From: Acidobacteriota bacterium
Lineage (GTDB): Bacteria > Acidobacteriota > Terriglobia > Terriglobales > Acidobacteriaceae
Length of the DNA: 64,000 bases
NCBI GenBank assembly: GCA_003010405.1
Contig: PJLO01000001.1
Span: 1-64,000, forward strand
Reading direction: 5' to 3'
A model generated the notes under the pieces. It was not told where the DNA came from. It worked only from the letters and a program-made list of their open reading frames with translations, and did not search any database. The position numbers were made by a program, and so were the translations under genes. This document shows, piece after piece, positions 42,659 through 51,816 of the stretch; position 1 is the first letter of the stretch; each line of letters begins with the position of its first letter.

Positions 42659-43705
42659 TTACCGGAACTCCTCCATGATCCGGTCCAGCACGCTCCTGGG
42701 CGGCCGCACAGCCTCTTGCGGCAGCGTCCCCAGTGGCTCATCCACCAGGTTCAGCAGATCGGTAAAGTTCGGCTGAGCAGGGTTCACATAGAATAGTCCG
42801 GTCAACACCTCATTCTTTTCGCGGGCATGCGCGAGACGCGTCAGGGCCGCAATGCGGTCGGTCGGGTCAAAGTCCTCTTCGAGCTTGGCCAGGCGCATCT
42901 TCGAGCCATCATGCAGCGAAACCTCTACTCCGTTTCCGGTCTCGTATTCGATATCGATTTCCTCGAACGACGGCACAAAACCGATTTCCTGCAACGGTTC
43001 TTCGTGGTCCTTCACGAATTTGTAGCTCTTGGTCGAGCCCTCATGATCATTGAAGGTCACGCACGGCGAGATCACGTCCAGCAGCACAGTTCCGTTGTGC
43101 GCAATCGCGGCCTTCAGCAGCGCAAGCAACTGTTTCTTGTCGCCGGAGAAGCTCCGCGCCACGAAAGTAGCCCCCAGTTCTATTGCCAGCGCGCAGATGT
43201 CAATCGCGGGCAATTCATTGACAACGCCTGTCCTCAGCCTTGATCCAATGTCGGCTGTTGCCGAAAACTGCCCCTTCGTCAAACCGTAGACGCCGTTATT
43301 TTCAACAATATAGATCATCGGAACGTTGCGGCGCATCAGGTGCGCGAATTGCCCCAGACCGATCGATGCCGTATCACCGTCGCCGCTCACGCCGATGTAA
43401 AGCAGATTGCGATTGGCTACAGCCGCGCCTGTAGCGACGGCGGGCATGCGTCCGTGCACTCCGTTAAAGCTGTGCGCGCGGCCTAGGAAGTAGGCCGGAG
43501 TCTTCGATGAACAGCCAATGCCGCTTAATTTGGCAACACGCTCGGGCTCAATGCCCATTTCGTAAAACGCTTCAATGATGCGCTCGGAGATCGCGTTATG
43601 TCCGCAACCGGCGCACAGCGTGGACTTGCTGCCCCGATAATCAATCACGGAGAGCCCAACACGATTAATTTTGGCGGTAGCCGGAGGATTCGGTGTGGTG
43701 GCCAT
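42659..43705 (-). CDS. korB: 2-oxoacid:ferredoxin oxidoreductase, beta subunit (KorB-like)
   Basis: The 348-aa product carries CAGCGHNA (Cys ligands and TPP region) near residue 32. The TPP-Mg motif is GDGDTASIGLGQFAHLMRRN with NNGVYGLTKGQ, and the Fe-S-linked ISPCVTFN motif follows. With KorA it oxidatively decarboxylates a 2-oxoacid, most likely 2-oxoglutarate, passing electrons to ferredoxin. ATG 43705 overlaps the korA stop (TGATGG), so the subunits are translationally coupled; upstream in-frame extension lies inside korA. Confidence 0.92.
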   Translation of the reverse strand: MATTPNPPATAKINRVGLSVIDYRGSKSTLCAGCGHNAISERIIEAFYEMGIEPERVAKLSGIGCSSKTPAYFLGRAHSFNGVHGRMPAVATGAAVANRNLLYIGVSGDGDTASIGLGQFAHLMRRNVPMIYIVENNGVYGLTKGQFSATADIGSRLRTGVVNELPAIDICALAIELGATFVARSFSGDKKQLLALLKAAIAHNGTVLLDVISPCVTFNDHEGSTKSYKFVKDHEEPLQEIGFVPSFEEIDIEYETGNGVEVSLHDGSKMRLAKLEEDFDPTDRIAALTRLAHAREKNEVLTGLFYVNPAQPNFTDLLNLVDEPLGTLPQEAVRPPRSVLDRIMEEFR

Positions 43706-45543
43706 CACTTCTGCTCCTGTGACACGATGCTGTCGGAGACAAACCGAGCATCGAGGGGGTGTCCGTTGTAGTAGCAGACGCTGCGGAGTTTCACTATGTC
43801 CGCAGCCGCAATGTCCATCTTGATCAATTGCAGCATCTGGGCATCGCGGTTCTGCTCGATCACGTAAACCCGTTCGTGCCCTGCAACGAACTCGTTTACC
43901 GCCGCGTTGAACGGATAGGCGCGCAGGCGTAAGTAATCGAGGGCAATTCCCTGCTCCTGTTGCAGTTGATCGACACTCTCCAGCGTGGCCCAGTGCGACG
44001 ATCCAAAAGCGATGATTCCTAACTCCGCGCCCGGTGTGCTCCGTTCGATCACCGGCCCGGGCACGATCGATCGCACCGTCTCCCATTTGCGGTTCAGGCG
44101 GTTCACGTTCTTGACGTAATCTTCCGGGCTCTCCGAGTACTGTGCCTTTTCGTTGTGTCCACTGCCGCGCGCAAACCAGGCGCCATTGGGATGCTGAATT
44201 CCGGGCAGGGTTCGATACCCAATGCCGTCGCCGTCCACATCCTTGTACCTCGCAAAGCTACCCAACCGTTCAAGTTCTTCCTTGCTCAAAACCTTGCCGC
44301 GATCCAGCGGCTTCTCTGGATACGGAAAAGGATCGCTTACCCAGTTGTTCATAGCGAGGTCGAGGTCGCTCATCACAAATACCGGAGTCTGCAAACGGTC
44401 GGCCAGATCAAATGCCGTGTATCCAAACTCAAAGCACTCCGCCACCGACGCCGGCAGCAGCATTGGGTGCTTTGTATCGCCGTGCGAGAGAAAGGCCGTC
44501 GAGAGCAGGTCGCCCTGTGACGTACGCGTCGGCAATCCAGTTGAAGGCCCAAGCCTCTGCACATCCCAGATCACGGCTGGAATTTCGGCATAGTAACCAA
44601 ATCCGGTGAACTCGGTCATGAGCGAGATTCCCGGTCCCGAGGTAGCCGTCATGGCACGTGCGCCCGCCCATGAAGCACCAAGTACAATTCCGATGGAGGC
44701 AAGTTCATCCTCTGCTTGTATCACCGCAAAAGTTGCTTTTCCATCACCATCCACACGGTATTGCTTCAAGTATTCCGTTAAGCTCTCAACCAGCGATGAC
44801 GATGGCGTGATGGGATACCAGGAGACAACCGTCACACCGCCAAAGAGCGCTCCCAGCGCAGATGCCGAGTTGCCGTCGATAATGATTTTGTTCGCGTTCT
44901 CATTCATACGCTCGACCTTGAGGCGGGAGCGAGGAAAATTCGCAACAGCGTAGTCATATCCGGCGCGTACGGCGGCAATGTTGTTTTCGGCTGCGCGTTT
45001 TTTGCCGTTGAACTGCTTCCTGACCGCCTCTTCAACGGCCTGCATATCCAGCCAGAGCAGGTGGGCCAGTGCGCCAACATAGATCATGTTGCGCAACAGC
45101 TTTTTCAATTTCGGCTCAGGAGCCAAAGGACCTGCAATCTTGTCGATCGGAACCGGGAAAAACTCCAGGTCGCGGCGCAGAACCTCGAGTTTAAGAGGCT
45201 CGTCGAATAGCACGATCGCGCCGGCACCCAGCGCCCGAACATCTTCCGCTGCGGTCTCCGGATTCATGGCTACCAGCAAATCTGTTTCCTGCTTCCGGGC
45301 ACTGTATCCGTATTTGTTGACCCGAATCGTGAACCAGGTGGGAAGCCCCGCAATATTCGAGGGAAACAGGTTTTTACCGCTTACCGGCACACCCATCAAA
45401 AAAATGCTCCGCATTAGAGCGGAGTTTGCGGACTGCGAACCGGACCCGTTGACGGTAGCAACCTGAATACTGAAATCATTCACGACAGGATCGCGATCCT
45501 GGCGGCTGCCGGTGTCCTGTTTTACAACGTCAGTACTTGCCAT
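43705..45543 (-). CDS. korA: 2-oxoacid:ferredoxin oxidoreductase, fused gamma-alpha subunit (KorA-like)
   Basis: The 612-aa product has a gamma-type domain first (about 20-190: ANSALMRSIFLMGVPVSGKNLFPSN) and PTWFTIRVNKYGY. The alpha pyrimidine-binding domain follows: ASALGALFGGVTVVSWYPITPSSSLVESL, EDELASIGIVLGASWAGARAMTATSGPGISLM, and the C-terminal transketolase-like part. This fused alpha/gamma plus separate beta form is typical of aerobic 2-oxoglutarate:ferredoxin enzymes in organisms that use it in the TCA cycle. The start at 45543 follows AAGGATGG; earlier frame is not family-like. Confidence 0.92.
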   Translation of the reverse strand: MASTDVVKQDTGSRQDRDPVVNDFSIQVATVNGSGSQSANSALMRSIFLMGVPVSGKNLFPSNIAGLPTWFTIRVNKYGYSARKQETDLLVAMNPETAAEDVRALGAGAIVLFDEPLKLEVLRRDLEFFPVPIDKIAGPLAPEPKLKKLLRNMIYVGALAHLLWLDMQAVEEAVRKQFNGKKRAAENNIAAVRAGYDYAVANFPRSRLKVERMNENANKIIIDGNSASALGALFGGVTVVSWYPITPSSSLVESLTEYLKQYRVDGDGKATFAVIQAEDELASIGIVLGASWAGARAMTATSGPGISLMTEFTGFGYYAEIPAVIWDVQRLGPSTGLPTRTSQGDLLSTAFLSHGDTKHPMLLPASVAECFEFGYTAFDLADRLQTPVFVMSDLDLAMNNWVSDPFPYPEKPLDRGKVLSKEELERLGSFARYKDVDGDGIGYRTLPGIQHPNGAWFARGSGHNEKAQYSESPEDYVKNVNRLNRKWETVRSIVPGPVIERSTPGAELGIIAFGSSHWATLESVDQLQQEQGIALDYLRLRAYPFNAAVNEFVAGHERVYVIEQNRDAQMLQLIKMDIAAADIVKLRSVCYYNGHPLDARFVSDSIVSQEQK

Positions 45544-45845
45544 TGAAAGCCATCCTTCGAGCACTCGCAACCCACTCACCTTGCCGAAGCACGCTTGCGG
45601 TATGCTGACCGACAAACGGAAACAAAGGTGAACCACCTTCCCCGCTCGCCAATCCTTCAGCAACTTGGATGCAGCTCCTTTCCTGTCAGCAGCGTTCTGT
45701 GTCACAGGCCAACAGATAGTCTCGCTGTTTTTAGATACAGATTGCAGTCAAACCGCTTCACTCGGACCGAAGGCTATTTTGGTTTTGCACTAAGCATTGG
45801 CGCTAAGCTACTCTGGTTCTTACAACAGCCCTGATATCCGAATAA
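45544..45845. other. Divergent intergenic region korA / nuclease gene
   Basis: Nothing beyond short shadow frames was found. It must contain the korAB promoter (minus) and that of the nuclease gene (plus). No box was confidently matched. Confidence 0.4.
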
Positions 45846-45857
45846 TTGCGAGGCCCT

Positions 45858-46751
45858 GTGCTCGAACGGGAAATGGAAGACCTAATTGCCTCTTACCCAA
45901 CTGAATTTTTTCCACGACATCGGTTCAGTCTGAAGGGACGTCAACAATCCTTTCACGAGGTCGGACGATTTGATCTCCTATTCGTAGATGAATTCGGAAC
46001 AAACGTTCTAATGGAGCTGAAGGCAGTCACAGCAAAGTACGAAAATGCGACTCAGCTGGCGAGATATCGGGACGCATTGCGCGAGCTCGGCCCCGAGAAT
46101 GTACTCATGTGGCTGGTCGCCCCAAGTATCCCAAGATCCGTTCGGGACTTTCTCGACCAAGTCGGTATCGAATATACCGAGATCCACGAAGCAGAATTCC
46201 GAAAGATTGCGGCCCGCCATCGTTATTCATTTGCAGGTGATGATGTACTTGCCCCAGCGGCTTCTGTCCCAAGAGCAAAAGAACCGCGTCAGAAGAACAG
46301 TCAAGATTTGCTGCGTGGGACCGTGGACTGGTTCTTCAATACAGATGAAGGCGAGATCTCTGGAGCATATGTGAGGATGCTTGAGGATTCCTGTGTCGCG
46401 CTCTGGGGGTATCCGAACGCGGCGGAGAAGTTGTCGAGACCAGCGTCGGGCGAGCGTGTCTTTTTTTTCTTGAATCGCGTAGGGGTCATCGCGACCGGCA
46501 TCTTCACCGATGAGCCACCTTTTGCGAGTAACAAGATTTTCGGCAAGGAAACTGAGCGGGAGTTCCGCCGAAATGTCTCAAACCTAATTTCGGTTGCAAA
46601 CGAACATGCACTCACCGTATCTGAGGTAGGCCAAATGGGTTACAAACTGCCTTGCATCAGTTCACTTTGCAGGATCACAAACCACAATGTGGCAGATCAA
46701 ATGTTCTACGAGCTCGAGTCACGTGCGCTGCGTTTCGCAAGAGACCGGTAG
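45858..46751 (+). CDS. Predicted PD-(D/E)XK nuclease (NucS-like) with C-terminal PUA/EVE-like domain
   Basis: The product is 297 aa from GTG 45858; a TTG at 45846 is possible. Residues 1-110 match a NucS/DUF91-type nuclease: acidic helix LEREMEDLIASYP, D39 in GRFDLLFVDEF, then LMELKA with E53 and K55, and the QxxxY motif (QLARY). A linker follows. Residues 175-230 (SCVALWGYPNAAEKL, then GERVFFFLNRVGVIATGIFTDEPPF) resemble a PUA/EVE-like ligand-binding barrel, a fold that often reads modified bases. Such fusions are typical of modification-dependent restriction. The nuclease motif is clear; the second domain is tentative. It stands alone with no methylase beside it. Confidence 0.65.
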   Translation: MLEREMEDLIASYPTEFFPRHRFSLKGRQQSFHEVGRFDLLFVDEFGTNVLMELKAVTAKYENATQLARYRDALRELGPENVLMWLVAPSIPRSVRDFLDQVGIEYTEIHEAEFRKIAARHRYSFAGDDVLAPAASVPRAKEPRQKNSQDLLRGTVDWFFNTDEGEISGAYVRMLEDSCVALWGYPNAAEKLSRPASGERVFFFLNRVGVIATGIFTDEPPFASNKIFGKETEREFRRNVSNLISVANEHALTVSEVGQMGYKLPCISSLCRITNHNVADQMFYELESRALRFARDR

Positions 46752-46812
46752 AAATGTGAACAGGTCGAACTACCGCATGATTTAATCACTGATTGACGCT
46801 GATCTTTCGCTT

Positions 46813-47787
46813 CTATTCCTCCCGGAAGAAGCATGCCATTTTCCTGAATTTCTCATAGCGGCCCTCGACCAGCTGCTCGGTGCTGAGTTTCCGCAGCTCC
46901 GCCAGATTCGCTGTCAGTACCGCGTCGAGATTGGCCGCCATTTGCGCATGGTCCGTGTGTGCGCCGCCTTTCGGCTCGGACACAATGGCATCGATGATTC
47001 CAAAGCCGAGCAGATCGGGCGCGGTCATATGCATGGCCTTTGCGGCAGCATCGCGCTTGGTTGCGTCACGCCACATAATGGAGGCGCAACCCTCCGGAGA
47101 AATGACCGAGTAGATACTGTTTTCCAGCATAAAAACTCGATTTCCCACGGCAATGGCCAGCGCGCCGCCGGAGCCGCCTTCGCCCGTCACCGTCACCAGA
47201 ATTGGAACCTTCAGTCGCGACATATCGCGTAGATTATGCGCAATTGCCTCGCCTTGTCCGCGCTCCTCGGCGCCCAGTCCGGGATAAGCTCCTGGCGTAT
47301 CGATAAATGTAAATATTGGACGACCAAACTTCTCCGCAATCCGCATTGCGCGAAGCGCCTTCCTGTAACCCTCCGGGTTAGGCATTCCGAAATTCCGGTA
47401 AACCTTCTGCTTGGTATCGCGTCCCTTCTGCGTGCCGACGACCAGAACTTCCTCGCCGTGGAAGCGCGCCATTCCGCAGATCATTGCCGCATCATCGCCA
47501 AACGCGCGGTCGCCATGAATCTCCGAGAAGTCGGTGAATAGAAGCTGAACATAATCCAGGAAGTACGGGCGCTGCGGATGGCGTGCCACCTCCGTACGCT
47601 GCCACGCGTCCAGGTTGGCGTTTACCTGCCTGCGGAGCCCATCGATCCGGCAGTGTAGCTCCCGAATCTGTTTCTGAGCCTCATCGTTGTCGCCTGCCAC
47701 CTGTTCCAGCTGCGCGATCTGGCGCTCTATTTTTTCCAGTTCCTGGTCTGCCTTGATTCCAGCTTCCATGCCTGTCTTCCCGTCCAT
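46813..47787 (-). CDS. accA: Acetyl-CoA carboxylase carboxyltransferase subunit alpha
   Basis: The 324-aa product opens with the alpha-subunit coiled-coil start ([13 protein letters not shown]). The crotonase-like core then carries [71 protein letters not shown] and [23 protein letters not shown]. AccA and AccD transfer CO2 from carboxybiotin to acetyl-CoA in fatty-acid synthesis. The ATG abuts the dnaE stop (TAGATG), so it is read from the dnaE message. accD is not in this window. Confidence 0.95.
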   Translation of the reverse strand: MDGKTGMEAGIKADQELEKIERQIAQLEQVAGDNDEAQKQIRELHCRIDGLRRQVNANLDAWQRTEVARHPQRPYFLDYVQLLFTDFSEIHGDRAFGDDAAMICGMARFHGEEVLVVGTQKGRDTKQKVYRNFGMPNPEGYRKALRAMRIAEKFGRPIFTFIDTPGAYPGLGAEERGQGEAIAHNLRDMSRLKVPILVTVTGEGGSGGALAIAVGNRVFMLENSIYSVISPEGCASIMWRDATKRDAAAKAMHMTAPDLLGFGIIDAIVSEPKGGAHTDHAQMAANLDAVLTANLAELRKLSTEQLVEGRYEKFRKMACFFREE

Positions 47788-50700
47788 CTAGTCGATCACC
47801 TTGATTGAGTCAGGACCGCACAACTGCTGCACGCTTTTCTTGAAGGCCCTATCTGCTGTCACATTATAGCCTTCGGCTTCCATCACCACTACGTACTCAC
47901 CCGGACGCACCAGATCAAACAACACCTTGGCGTCGCCTGGACAACGCGTGAACACGCCGTGCAGCGCATCCACTGTCTCCGGGCGCGCATCCGGCAATTG
48001 AATCGTAATCCGCAGCGAGCGCGGCAGCTTTACCTTCGCTTCCTCCAGAGGAATGATCTCGTTGATGAACAGCTTCGGCGCTGCATCTTCTTCCACGCGC
48101 ACCGCGGCTTTCACCAACACTGGAACCTCCAGTTTCACCTTCTCGTGCAGCCGCTTGTAAGCCTCGGGAAAAACGGCCGCCTCCACCCGTCCGTGCATAT
48201 CTTCTATCACCAACCCCGCCATCAGATCGCCCTTGCGAGTCTTGGCAATGCGCACGCCGGTAATCAGTCCACCTACGGAGACGTCCTCATTCTTCGGCGT
48301 CGAGCGCGTCATTGCAAGCACGTCGCTGGTCTTTAAAGCCTGCAGGTCTTCAATCTTGTCCTGATACTTTTCCAGAGGATGTCCGCTGATCCAGAAGCCA
48401 AGGATCTCCTTCTCGTTCGCCAGCCGTACCGACTCCTCCCAGTCCGGCAGATTCGGCAAACTCTCGGCGGCGCTGGCCGAGGGGCTTGCTTCTTCGAAAA
48501 GACCGAATAGTCCGTGCTGGCCCGCTTCGCGATCCCGCACCGTCTTTTGCGCCCGCTCTATCGCCTTGTCCAGCACATCCATCAATTGAGCCCTTCTGCC
48601 CAGCGAGTCCATGGCGCCGCTCTTGATCAGCGACTCCAGCACCCTCTTATTCAGCTGGCGTAAATCCACCCTCTCGCAAAAATCAAAGATTCCCTTGAAG
48701 CGTCCTTCCTTGCGAGCCTCAAGAATCGAGCTGATCGCGTTGGCTCCCACATTCTTCACCGCCGAAAGGCCGAAGCGAATCTTGTATCCCTCCGGCGTAA
48801 CGATCGGCGTGAAGTTCGATTCCGATTCCTGAACATCCGGGGCCAGAACTTCGATGCCCATTTCGCGCGATTCCGCAATGTACTTCACCACGTCTTCGGT
48901 CTTGCCAGTCACGGACGTCAGCAGAGCGGCCATGAACTCAACCGGATAGTGTGTCTTTAAATACGCAGTGTGATAGGCCACCAGCGCGTACGCCGCCGAG
49001 TGCGATTTATTGAAACCGTATCCGGCGAACTGCGCCATCAGGTCAAAGATGTGCCCGGCCTTTTCCGTGGAGAACTTCCGTTCCGCCGCGCCTTGCATAA
49101 AGCGCTCGCGCTGCTTGTCCATCTCCGAAGCAATCTTTTTTCCCATGGCGCGGCGCAGCAGATCGGCTTCGCCCAGTGAGTAACCGGCGATAACATTGGC
49201 GATCTGCATCACCTGTTCCTGGTACACGATTACCCCGAGCGTCTCCTTCAGCAGCCGCTCCAACTCCGGCAGCATGTAGTCGACTTTCTTGCGTCCCCAC
49301 TTGCGCTCGATGAAATCGTCGATCATGCCGCCCTGAATCGGCCCGGGGCGATACAGCGCGTTCAAGGCCGTCAGGTCTTCCACTGTCATCGGCTGATAGC
49401 GGCGCAAGACGTCGCGCATACCATCGGATTCAAACTGGAAAACGCCCGAGGTCTGCCCCTTGTGAAAGACCTTCGCGTAGGTCTCCTCGTCTTCCAGCGG
49501 AATCTTCTCCATCGCAACCGTCTCATCCCGAGTCATTTTGATCAGCTTGAGGCAGTCGTCGATGATCGTGAGCGTGGTGAGCCCGAGGAAGTCCATCTTC
49601 AACAGGCCCATCTTCTCAACCGCCTTCATGTCGTAGGCGGTAACGATTTCGTCGTTCTTTGTCTTGTAGAGCGGCACCAGCTCATCCAGCGGTACCGGAG
49701 CAATAACGACCGCGCTGGCGTGTACGCCCGAGTTGCGCACCATGCCTTCCAGCTTCTTCGCAGTGTCCACCAGGTTGCGGACCGCCGGATCGTTGGTGTA
49801 CACGTCCTCAAAAGCCGCGACATCCGCCAGCGCCTTGTCTATGGTCATCCCCGGCGTGCCGGGAATCATCTTGGCAATGCGGTCCACTTCGCTGTAGGGC
49901 ATGTCGAGCACGCGCCCAGTGTCTTTGATCGCTGCCTTGGCCGCCAGCGTTCCAAAGGTGATGATCTGCGCCACCTGCTCGCGTCCATACTTCTCGGTCA
50001 CATATTTAATGACCTCGCCGCGCTTGTTCATGCAGAAATCCACGTCAATATCAGGCATGGAGACGCGCTCAGGATTTAGGAAGCGCTCAAACAGCAGCTC
50101 ATTCTGAATAGGATCGATGTTGGTGATCCCCATCGCATAGCCCACCAGCGAACCCGCCGCGGAACCGCGTCCCGGCCCCACAGGAACTCCGTGTTCTCTG
50201 GCATAGCGAATGAAATCCCAGACAATCAGGAAATACCCCGGGAACCTCATCTGTTTGATGATTCCAATCTCCCGATTCAAACGCTCTTCATAGTCGCTGA
50301 AGCTATGCCTCAGCTTTCCCTTATCCCTCAAGTCGCGAAGCAGCTCGAAGCGTCGCGCCATACCTTCGCGCGCAATCCGCTCAAAATAGCTGTCGATGGT
50401 CTCGCCTTCCGGCACATCGAATTTTGGAAACGGATTCTCGACCTTTGCCAGTTTCAGGTTGCAGCGCTCCGCGATACCAACCGTGCGCCGCAGCACCTCT
50501 TCGTGCCCCTTGAAGACCTTGGCCATTTCTTCAGCGCTCTTTACATAGAACTGGTTGGTCTCGAACTTCATGCGGTTCGGGTCGGCAATTGATTTGCCTG
50601 TCTGGATGCACACCATCGCGTCCTGCGCGACGCTGTCGTCCTGGCAAAGGTAATGACTGTCGTTCGTGGCAACCATTGGAATTTCAAGATCTTTTTCCAG

Positions 50701-51276
50701 TCGGAACAGGTCGTTGTGAATCCGCTTCTCTTCCTGAAGGCCCTGATCCTGTATTTCAAGGAAGAAATTCCCGCGGCCGAAAATATCCTCGAAGGTCTTG
50801 GCCGCCGAACGTGCGGCCTCGTATTTCCCTTCCATCAGCCGCTCGGCAACTTCCCCCTTCAGGCAGGCCGACATCCCAATCAGACCTTCGGCGTGCTCGG
50901 CGAGGTAGCGCTTGCTCACACGGGGCTTGTAATAGAAGCCGTGCAGCGAGGCCTCCGAACAGATCTTCGTGAGATTCTTGTAGCCCACTTCGTTTTCGGC
51001 GAGAACAATTAAATGGTTGTAACTGTCGCCCTGCGGCTCAGCGCGATGGTCTTCCTTCTTGCAGATGTAAAGCTCGCAGCCGAGAATCGGCTTGATTCCT
51101 GCTTCCTTCGCGTCGTTAAAAAAGTGCACCGCGCCGAAAATATTGCCATGATCTGTCATGGCGATGGCCGGCATGTCCAGTTCCTTGGCGCGCTTGCACA
51201 GCAGTTTCGTGTCGCATGCGCCGTCCAGCATGGAGTAGTCGGTGTGAATGTGTAAGTGGACAAAATCGGATGACAT
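47788..51276 (-). CDS. dnaE: DNA polymerase III subunit alpha
   Basis: The 1162-aa replicative polymerase has an N-terminal PHP domain (HLHIHTDYSMLDGACD, then AIAMTDHGNIFGAVHF). The catalytic palm has GPGRGSAAGSLVGYAMGI and the acidic pair PDIDVDFCMNKRGEVIKYV. Finger and thumb segments are QFAGYGFNKSHSAAYALVAYHTAYLKTHYP, followed by helix-hairpin-helix and OB-fold (VSVGGLITGVRIAKTRKGDLMAGLVIEDMHG). The length is normal for DnaE1. Adjacent accA is a gene order found in many bacteria, which links replication and lipid synthesis on one transcript. Confidence 0.96.
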   Translation of the reverse strand: MSSDFVHLHIHTDYSMLDGACDTKLLCKRAKELDMPAIAMTDHGNIFGAVHFFNDAKEAGIKPILGCELYICKKEDHRAEPQGDSYNHLIVLAENEVGYKNLTKICSEASLHGFYYKPRVSKRYLAEHAEGLIGMSACLKGEVAERLMEGKYEAARSAAKTFEDIFGRGNFFLEIQDQGLQEEKRIHNDLFRLEKDLEIPMVATNDSHYLCQDDSVAQDAMVCIQTGKSIADPNRMKFETNQFYVKSAEEMAKVFKGHEEVLRRTVGIAERCNLKLAKVENPFPKFDVPEGETIDSYFERIAREGMARRFELLRDLRDKGKLRHSFSDYEERLNREIGIIKQMRFPGYFLIVWDFIRYAREHGVPVGPGRGSAAGSLVGYAMGITNIDPIQNELLFERFLNPERVSMPDIDVDFCMNKRGEVIKYVTEKYGREQVAQIITFGTLAAKAAIKDTGRVLDMPYSEVDRIAKMIPGTPGMTIDKALADVAAFEDVYTNDPAVRNLVDTAKKLEGMVRNSGVHASAVVIAPVPLDELVPLYKTKNDEIVTAYDMKAVEKMGLLKMDFLGLTTLTIIDDCLKLIKMTRDETVAMEKIPLEDEETYAKVFHKGQTSGVFQFESDGMRDVLRRYQPMTVEDLTALNALYRPGPIQGGMIDDFIERKWGRKKVDYMLPELERLLKETLGVIVYQEQVMQIANVIAGYSLGEADLLRRAMGKKIASEMDKQRERFMQGAAERKFSTEKAGHIFDLMAQFAGYGFNKSHSAAYALVAYHTAYLKTHYPVEFMAALLTSVTGKTEDVVKYIAESREMGIEVLAPDVQESESNFTPIVTPEGYKIRFGLSAVKNVGANAISSILEARKEGRFKGIFDFCERVDLRQLNKRVLESLIKSGAMDSLGRRAQLMDVLDKAIERAQKTVRDREAGQHGLFGLFEEASPSASAAESLPNLPDWEESVRLANEKEILGFWISGHPLEKYQDKIEDLQALKTSDVLAMTRSTPKNEDVSVGGLITGVRIAKTRKGDLMAGLVIEDMHGRVEAAVFPEAYKRLHEKVKLEVPVLVKAAVRVEEDAAPKLFINEIIPLEEAKVKLPRSLRITIQLPDARPETVDALHGVFTRCPGDAKVLFDLVRPGEYVVVMEAEGYNVTADRAFKKSVQQLCGPDSIKVID

Positions 51277-51478
51277 GGCTATCGCCGATTGTACCGCTCA
51301 GCCAGCCTCACCCCAAAACGGCTGGAGCCTCATCCCCTAAACCAGATTCTCGGTTCACAGCCGCGCACCAATTCTGCTACTCCCGATTTTCAAACCTTTT
51401 TGCCCTGCTTTGAATCAAAGTAGGTCATGGAGCTGGTTCGGAGCTTCTGGGGTCAAACGGGGATCAGGAGGTACAACG

Positions 51479-51730
51479 ATGCTAGCCAATATGGTTGATT
51501 TAATATTCGGCTGCTGGCACCGGCGTTACAGCTTCCCAATTACTGCAAAAAAAGGAAGCAGCAACCACAGCCCTGCAGCAAGTGTCACGGGAACCTACGT
51601 AGTTTGCCTTGATTGCGGCAAGGAGTTCCCCTATGACTGGGAACGCATGAAGATACTGTCTCCCGATGCTGAGCCCACTAAACCCAGGGTTGCTGCCCAG
51701 CCAGTCAGAGACCTCAGCAAGGTTGCCTGA
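51479..51730 (+). CDS. Small protein with CxxC motif, unknown function
   Basis: The 83-aa product has CAGGAGG 7 bases before ATG 51479. It contains FGCWHRRYSFPIT, then TYVVCLDCGKEFPYDWERMKIL. The CLDCGKEF knuckle and the earlier CWH may jointly bind a metal. Short proteins with this CWHRxxSFP...CLDCGKEFPYDW pattern recur in acidobacterial genomes; none is characterised as far as I know. It is transcribed divergently from dnaE. Confidence 0.7.
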   Translation: MLANMVDLIFGCWHRRYSFPITAKKGSSNHSPAASVTGTYVVCLDCGKEFPYDWERMKILSPDAEPTKPRVAAQPVRDLSKVA

Positions 51731-51816
51731 ATCCACGCTGGCGTTGCAACGCTGGCAGCAATTATCCTGAGGCGGGCATTCCCGTTCAGCAGTGCGCGAT
51801 CCCTCGTCTCAACCGC

